The position numbers were made by a program, and so were the translations under genes. 64,000 bases of DNA from Siphonodentalium dalli. Lineage: Eukaryota; Mollusca; Scaphopoda; Gadilida; Siphonodentaliidae. The DNA is taken from contig CP136061.1 of assembly GCA_032622095.1 (NCBI GenBank), forward strand, positions 130,956,754 through 131,020,753, in the 5' to 3' direction. The notes below the pieces were generated by a model. The model saw only the letters and a program-made list of their open reading frames with translations, was not told the DNA's origin and ran no database searches. Below, piece after piece: positions 51,201 through 60,200 of the stretch (its first letter is position 1; the number at the start of each line of letters is the position of its first letter).

Positions 51201-54200
51201 CTGTAATTCAAGAAGTTTATGAATAAGTAGGGTACGGATGCAGTGTGTCACCTGTTATTCAAGAGAGATATGATGAAATTAAATGTTTGGTGATTATGTT
51301 GCCCGTATGCAAACTTATAGCACCAGGTACCAATTCACCATTTTCTTGTGGCATGTAGATAATAATAGCCCTGATCAATTCTCTGCAGTGTTAACAGGTG
51401 TATTATATGACATGCTTTTTATTTAAAAAGTCCAATATCTGTCATGAATTATGAAATGATACCCCACGTAGGTCACTAGTATCAAGAATAAACAAGGAAC
51501 TATTTTTGAATAATAAATAGTCGGACTTTTTACAGACATGCACAATATGTGAGATAGAGAAGGGTGGTATGACATTGGATCAAACAACGAGTTTTGATCA
51601 AATTTCAAGCATTAATCTATCAGACCTATAATTAGATTTGAAATTTAGAACAAGGCATCTTCAACCTCCTGTTCTTTTTCATCAAGAAGAATGCCAATGA
51701 GGGTGATTCAAAAATATTCTAATCCTATGATCGAATCAACTCAAATTGGCAGCCGATTCGAGCGAAGCTTCGGAGGACCCTACCTGTAATTCAAGAAGTT
51801 TATGAATAAGTAGGGTACGGATGCAGTGTGTCACCTGTTATTCAAGAGAGATATGATGAAATTAAATGTTTGGTGATTATGTTGCCCGTATGCAAACTTA
51901 TAGCACCAGGTAACCAATTCACCATTTTCTTGTGGCATGTAGATAATAATAGCCCAGATCAATTCTCTGCAGTGTAAACAGGTGTATTATATGACATGCT
52001 TTTTATTTAAAAAGTCCAATATCTGTCATGAATTATGAAATGATACCCCACGTAGGTCACTAGTATCAAGAATAAACAAGGAACTATTTTTGAATAATAA
52101 ATAGTCTGACTTTTTACAGACATGCGCAATATGTGAGATAGAGAAGGGTGGTATGACATTGGATCAAACAACGAGTTTTGATCAAATTTCAAGCATTATT
52201 CTATTAGACCTATAATTAGATTTGAAATTTAGAATAAGGCATCTTCAATCTCGTGTTATTTTTCACCAAGAAGAATGCCAATGAGGGTGATTCAAAAATA
52301 TTTGAATCTTATGATCGAATCGATTCGAGATAGCTTTGCAGGACCCTACCTGCAATTCAAGAAGTTTATGAATAAGTAGGGTACGGATGCAGTGTGTCAC
52401 CTGTTATTCAAGAGAGAAATGATGAAATTAAATGTTTGGTGATTATGTTGCCCGTATGCAAACTTATAGCACCAGGTACCAATTCACCATTTTTATGTGG
52501 CATGTAGATAATTTGAGAATTCAGCCATGAGACGAATCTTCATCTGGAAAATTTGTTCATACATGCTATAAACCATAACCATTAAGATGAATTGAATTTT
52601 GAAGCATTATTCTATTAGACCTATAATTAGATTTAGAAGAAGGCACATTCAACCTTGTGTTCTTTTTCACCAACAAGAAAGCCAAGAGTGAATGGAAAAT
52701 ATTTGAAGAATTGGCAGCTCGACGCTTTGCAAGATCCTACCTGTAATTCAAAAGTTCATGAATAAGCAGGGCAAAGATGCAGTTTATCACGAGAGAAATG
52801 ATTAAATTAAATGTTTGGTGGTTATGCTGCCCGTATGCTTACTTATAGCACCAGATACTTGTTCACCATTTTGTTGTGGCATGTAGATGATATGAGACTT
52901 CAGCCATGAGACAAATCTTCAGCTGGAATATTAGTTCATACATGCTATAAACCACAACTGTCTGGCCTCAAAATATGGTGCTGAACATTCGTAGATGATA
53001 TGAGAATTCAGCCATGAGACAAATCTTCAGCTGGAATATTAGTTCATACATGCTATAAACCACAACTGTCTGGCCTCAAAATATGGTGCTGAACATTCAA
53101 AGGGAATATAGAGAAACTAAACTACACAAGAACAAGGGGTGGGCATCGGAAGATGGCGCTCATCAAGTTTTTTTGCCTGCAAGAGTGGATCTATAGCAAA
53201 AGAATTATTGGCGACCATGTTTTTTTATACGAATTTTGGGGAAAAAGGGAGGCTCCCATCTAGAGGTCATCCCGAAGATCCATATGAAGTTTGGTGATGA
53301 TTGGATGAGCATTGTGACCTGTAAAAACTGAAAACTTGACTGAAAAGAAGCTTTCTGATAATGAGGTCCCAGATGGGGAATTTAGTGATGCAGGCCCACT
53401 GTGCAGGGTAGTGTCACTAAATTCACCCTCTGTGGGCCTCATTCTGCAAATGTCCAGCACCATATTTTGAGGCATGTACGGGGTACAGGCTCATAGAAAG
53501 TGTGTGCTAAAACGAATCTGCAGTATTATCTGGCTGAAAGAAACGTGTCATGAATTTTTAATAAGTTTTCTCTGATTATCGAGACAAAGTGTCTCAGTCT
53601 ACGACGCGTAAATATAGCCCCGAGATATAAATCTACAGATGGTGAAGATGGTGATGTGCACTCATTGGGCACCTTGATTATGCATTGTGTTGTATTCCAA
53701 TTTGGGAATATAGAGAAACTAAACTACACAAGAACAAGGGGTGGGCATCGGAAGATGGCGCTCATCAAGTTTTTTTGCCTGCAAGAGTGGATCTATAGAA
53801 AAAGAATTATTGGCAACCATGTTTTTTTTTACGAATTTTGGGGAAAAAGGGAGGCTCCCATCTAGAGGTCAACCCGAAGATCCATATGAAGTTTGGTGAT
53901 GATTGGATGAGCATTGTGACCTGTAAAAACTGAAAACTTGACTGAAAAGAAACTTTCTGATAATGAGGTCCCAGATGGGGAATTTAGTGATGCAGGCCCA
54001 CTGTGCAGGGTAGTGTCACTAAATTCACCCTCTGTGGGCCTCATTCTGCAAATGTCCAGCACCATATTTTGAGGCATGTACGGGGTACAGGCTCATAGAA
54101 AGTGTGTGCTAAAACGAATCTGCAGTATTACGACAAAAAAATGCTGGACTTTCTGCAATGCTTGACTGTGAGCTCTTTGTTTGCCCAACAACATCTTTAT

Positions 54201-57200
54201 AAGTTCAGTCAACCTGCCACTCATGACTGGATTAATTAGAGCATGTTATGCCAACAGGCTGTAGTCGACATCAAACGAGCAAATCTGGTTATGACAGGTT
54301 ATACATAACTAGTACCATTCATCTTTCTTGTCCATCTGTGCGATGTCGTAAGCCAACACTCCTGCACTAGGTTCCGCTATTACCCTCAACACATTGAAGC
54401 CTGCATCTTTGGCACATTTGCTGGAGAAAGAAAGCATTTATAAGAAAAAAGGCAAGTTGGGAAAAAATTTAAATTAGTTATTGTGAAATAGCCACACATG
54501 GATTCACACTTATTTGTTGTATTACTAATAGACACATGACACTGATTTGTATATGTATTTCGTTTTTGCCAGTCTAGTTGTAAATGGAATATTGCAGACA
54601 CAGAAAGAGCTGCTGATTGAAGCATGATTTAATTAACATAATGAAGTTGTTAAGATATTAATATGCATGCATTTTTGGGAGAGTTTCTTCAACAACAAAA
54701 AAATGAGCATTGTGGAAAATGGAAAATAAATCTTATAAATATAAAATATATAGCTATAAATAGGTACCTGATGGAATTCTTCTGATCTGAAGTAAACTTT
54801 GGAGAAACTGACAGCACAGAATCTGATGAACCACTTCCTCCATGACTTCTAGCTGTTTCTGTCAATTTTAAATCATCATGTTCAAATGGTAATTAAGAGT
54901 AAACCAAGTTGCCTTTGTCAGCCAGGGAAATCAGTTGAGATAGACATTCCATCTTATCCCTCGCGCACAGAACACTTCAGTTTAATATATGATCTTCTTT
55001 TCAAAGTGTAGAGTTTGGGGATAACAAATGTGAGCATGTTCTTCAAAAGAACACACAAATTATCTTTGTAAAAGTTCAATGCTGTTTTTGGACAGAATGT
55101 GCCAAGCTGACAAGGTTCCCCACATATAAAAGGGAATGCCATGAAGTGTAATTAACAAGTCTATTGTCATAATTAATTTGACTAGCTGTATTCAAAGATG
55201 ACAATTGTGCGAACGGCTTTTCACAAAATACCTGCTAATTGGTTGCTCCTGGATCCATAACAGCTGATAATACATGAACAATGAATGTAATTGGACAACA
55301 TCACACTATTATTTAACTGAGAAACAATAGACTCAGCCAACCATTGAGAACTATTTTAATAACATTAATTTTGATTTGCTTTGTATAAACTGTAAAAAGC
55401 TATGACAGCTAACAGCTCATTCTGAGACAAAGAATTTTCTTTTTTATATATAAAACATTTCCGAAAAATTTCTTGAAAATGATGACAAAAAACTTTAGGG
55501 TAGCGGATTGAAAATAGGGTAGGTTTAAATATATTTATTCGCCAAATATGCATCCAAATATATGCAGTCGGCAATGGGATTGAAGAATAAATGCTATCGA
55601 CTAATATGGTACTTCTCTCCCGAAGGCTATGTAGGGAAACCCAAACCACAAATATATTTTTCTTTGGCCAAAACAGTAAAATGCATACAAAAGATTAAAA
55701 CTGAATGAGTAGTAATAATAACTAGAGGTGTGACTGTCCCAATGGGACTACGGATACCCCCCTGTTTTTAAAATACTAAGATGTTTAACATGTCAGTAAA
55801 CATTTAGTTAAAATAATAAAATAACAGTTCCCATTGCAGGTGTACAACCATAACCCTAATCTTAAACCTATTGACCGAAAAATATAGGAATAAAAGCTTG
55901 GATAAAATTATGTATGTTGCGAAAAAAATTCTAAGTTGTAAAAGGGGAATAAGTTCAATAACTCCACCAAAAAATGTCGGACAGACGTCATAATCGCAGG
56001 TGCACAGGTTCCCATGGTACTAAATATCAGTGCCAAGATTAAAAAACATTGACCGAAAAATGTAGGAATAAAAGCTCGGACAAAATTATGAATGTTGCAA
56101 AAAAAGTTTCTAAATAAAAAAAGGGGGATAACTCCACCAAAAAATGTCGGACAGACGTCATAATCGCAAGTGCACAAGTTCCCATGGTACTAAATATCTG
56201 TGCCACGTTTTAAAAAAATTGACTGAAAAATGTAGGAATAAAAGCTCGGACAAAAGTATACATGTTGTGAAAATTTTCTAAGTCGAAAAAGGGGGGATAA
56301 CTCCACTAAAAAAGTCCAACAGACGTCATAATCGCAGGTGCTCAGGTTCCCACGGTGGTTGATGTCTGTACCAAGTTTCACGGAAATTGATCAAAAAACG
56401 ACTGAGAAAAACTCCGGACAAATTTGTGTCCACGGACGGACGACGCCGACGGACGGACAAGCTGACTCCAGTATACCCCCCCTAACTTCGTTGCGGGGGG
56501 TATAATAATAATAAATTATCCATTCTAGAGTAAATGTTTCAATGAGCTGTATCATGGCAGCAGGTCATGACAATGTTGTAATTTCCATGCTCCAACAAGG
56601 AAGCAACATTGTGCCGCAACAAATTAATTTGCCAACCAGGATTAACTTACTAACAACATCCATTAACTTCTCACCAGAAACTCATTTAGCACATATGTGA
56701 CCCGCCATATCAAATCCAGTCGGAAGTCGGGATTTTTTTTACCCTGTGCCAATGCATTCTCTTATATATGCGAGTCGACCATAGGTCGCCTCGCATATAT
56801 AAGAGAATGCATTGACCTAAATTTTTTTTTAAATTTTAATAATTTTTTCTTGTATTCTTTAACAATTTTATAATTTCACCCAGTCAGAGCCCCAGACAAA
56901 CATGAGCACACGACACTCTTCTATAATATGCTTCTATATACATTGTATGTGTGGGGCTCCCTGCAGGGTAATGGATGTTTTTTTATTTTATGTCCTAAAA
57001 ATTGTCAGAAACATTTATTTAAAAAAAATGATAAAAAATTGTTAGGCCAATGCATTCTCTTATATATGCGAGGCGACCTATGGTCGACTCGCATATATAA
57101 GAGAATGCATTGGCACAGGGTAAAAAAATCCCGACTTCCGACTGGATTTGATATGGCGGGTCACATATGTGGCATTAGGCAAATGTGACTGAAGCTTATT

Positions 57201-60200
57201 TCCCAAGGATACCCTGCAAGCCACAAATTTTTGTAATCACCATCATATTTGCAGGTCTTCTATTACTAACCTAGTAGTTTCTTGAATATAAAAGTCAGCA
57301 CTTCTTCTGGAGATACTGATTTTCTGTTACCCTTGTATTCAACATCGAAAGTAAGCTGTCCATTTTTGTTGATTAGCTGCAGATAAAAAAATACTTCTTA
57401 ATCAAAATCTTATAAGGGCATTTAAAATTTCTGGCTGAAAGAAACGTGTCATGAATTTTTAATAAGTTTTCTCTGATTATCGAGACAAAGTGTCTCAGTC
57501 TACGACGCGTAAATATAGCCCCCGAGATATAAATCTACGGCATGACATCACCATACACATAGCACTGATGTCTGTGTTTTGGTTGCAATGGCAGTATTCC
57601 GCCATTTAATTCCAAATGTCTTATTTTAGTTTATATTCACACTCCAAATAACTAAATAAGCAAGTGCGTGTACATTATGGGTAGGCCTTATGCTATTGAG
57701 TTTGGAATTGAATAATCTGCACAAATAATGCTGGAAATCAAATTGAATTGAAAGCCCACAAAGAGAAATTTATGTTACAGTATAGGTGCTTACTTGTGTT
57801 TAACGTCATCAACTTACAGGGAATGATGTCACACCATAAGTTTAAGTGCAATGGCTATATCTATGGCGCAATAAATGGAGCCACAGCCTTATTGAAAACT
57901 ATGCAAGACCTCAAATGGATGAAATTCCATAATCGATTGGAACTTAGACAGACTCACACTGCCCATGGTTCATTTGTCCCATAATTTAACCCTTTCATTA
58001 CGGGATCTGCGCTAGTGCAGCATTAAAGATCCTATGCCACTGCATTCTCTTATATATGCGAGTCTCTCATAGGGAGCCTCGCATATATAACAAGTGCACC
58101 GCTGGACGGAGGTAACGCCCCCGACTGTACAATCAGAGAGGATTTTTCTTATTTTTGTGCAAATACTTATTAAATGGCACTTTGTAAAGTAATGTTATTC
58201 ATGAGTATTTAGTTCTATATTAGCTTCAAATTTGGTCTGGTGCCACAAAAATAGAAGGAAAACTGAATTTTCTAAAAAAAAATATGAATTTTTTAAGTCG
58301 AAAAAGGGTCATAACTCTCACAAAAATTATCCGATTGAACCGACATTTTACCTTGACCTGTATTGCGATATTGGTAATACACAAAAAAACGGGTTTTGCA
58401 AATAAACAATCCAAAATCAAGTTATCATCTGGAAACCAAAAAAAAGTAGCAGAAAACCTGAATTTTCTAAGACCAAAAATGGGCGTAACTCTGGAAAAAA
58501 CCACGGCTATGGGGAAATCTTGTCCCCCTGGCTGGTCTATTGGCATACCAAAGATAAACTGAATTGAATTAGCGAAACCAAAGTTATGAGTTGAAACGTT
58601 TGTACGGACGATTTTCTAAGTCCAAAAAGGGGCGTAACTCTGGAAAAAAAAGGGCGGACGAAACCGCAGTTATGGGGAAATCTTGTCCCCCTGGCTGGTC
58701 TATTAGCATACCAAAGATCAACTGAATTGAGTTAGCGAAACCAAAGTTATGAGTTGAAACGTTCGTACGGACGGACGGACGCCCGGACGGACAGACGAAC
58801 AAATGGGTAGATATGTGGCTCCGACCTATGTGGCTAGAAATGGTAATGTGGCTTTAGTTTTTATGTGGCTTCTCAAGTAGCCATAAAATTTTATGTGGCT
58901 ATCAAGTAGTAGATAGTGATAAAACTCCAGATTATAGATTCATAACCTGTTGGAATTATAGCAGAAGAAGCTGATTAAAACTCAAAAACTTGCACACAGC
59001 AACTGGAACAGTGGAATAGGAGAAACTGACAGGTCCGTGATTGGGTGGCTAGCCACATAAATGTCAGTCAGTGTCCGACATCTCCTATTGACGGGTCATG
59101 GATGTCTAAATCGATGGACTTTTTGTTTCCAGATTTTGAGTGACTACAAAATTAAATAAGCTGATTAAGCTAAATAGATCATTTTTAAACGTCCATCTGA
59201 AAGCTGTTACGTGGCTAGCCACGCAACGGAAGTTATGCACATAAATATCCATTTTACACAATCTTAGCCACATAAGTAGTCATTAGTAAACACGGACGGA
59301 AGGACGGACGGCTCCACTATATACCCCCAAATCTCCATCGGAGATCGGGGGCATAATAAATATACACTGGCTTACAACGTCAAAGTAAATGTTGTTAGGC
59401 CAATGTATTATTTTATATATGTGAGACTCGCATATATAAAAGATTGCATTGGCACAGGGTTTTTGCAATATTTCAGGAAGCTCCAGTCATAGAATGGTTA
59501 AAGATGCTTCATCTTCCAGCCACCAGTTCCAGCAAAACTTCCAAGGAATTAGATTCGAAGTCACATTTGCAGAAACTTCTGGTGTTACACATATTTAACT
59601 CACAAAGATGAATTTTCAGTTGAAAAACATACATCGCATGTGAATAATTTTCTATAAATATGCACCTATTCTGCCCCTATTCTCGGAAACGATAAGACAA
59701 AAAGATATTTTATTTCCAAGTGACAGAAGCTCGTGTTGACTGACCCAAACGTATTATCTAGAAAAAGTTCAGGGAGGAGAAACAGTATCTTTAGATAAAC
59801 AAGACAAATATATTCATTCCCGGTAGTGTTGAAACAACTAGGGTATTTCATAGTCGGTGGCCCTTCGTCGACTACTAGTCGACTCCTACTGTCTTTAGGA
59901 CGATCAAAAAGACCCCACACAGGATTATCAAAGTATTTTCTAAGACATCGAGGATCTACCCATTTCACAGCTGTTTGTCATCATATATTTATTAAAACAT
60001 GCATATTTATCATTATATTTATTGATGTTGACAGCCTATAGTGAGAGGTAAGTATCATGAACATCACTCATATAATAATATTGGGGTAAACTTCAGCATT
60101 GAAGTTATGTTCGTGTGCGATCCCGACAAAGTGATCATCATAAAATACTATAGAGAGACTTCCAAACAGCTGGATGCAACAAGCTTCCTAACTTCCGGCA

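Noticed and set aside
51423-52192. Paired 61-residue proteins
   Set aside because: They are shadows of the 583-bp tandem duplication.
54954-55649. Extra minus-strand exons in HSPA14 intron 3
   Set aside because: The exons already found join in phase and account for the expected length; these frames lack similarity and suitable splice sites.
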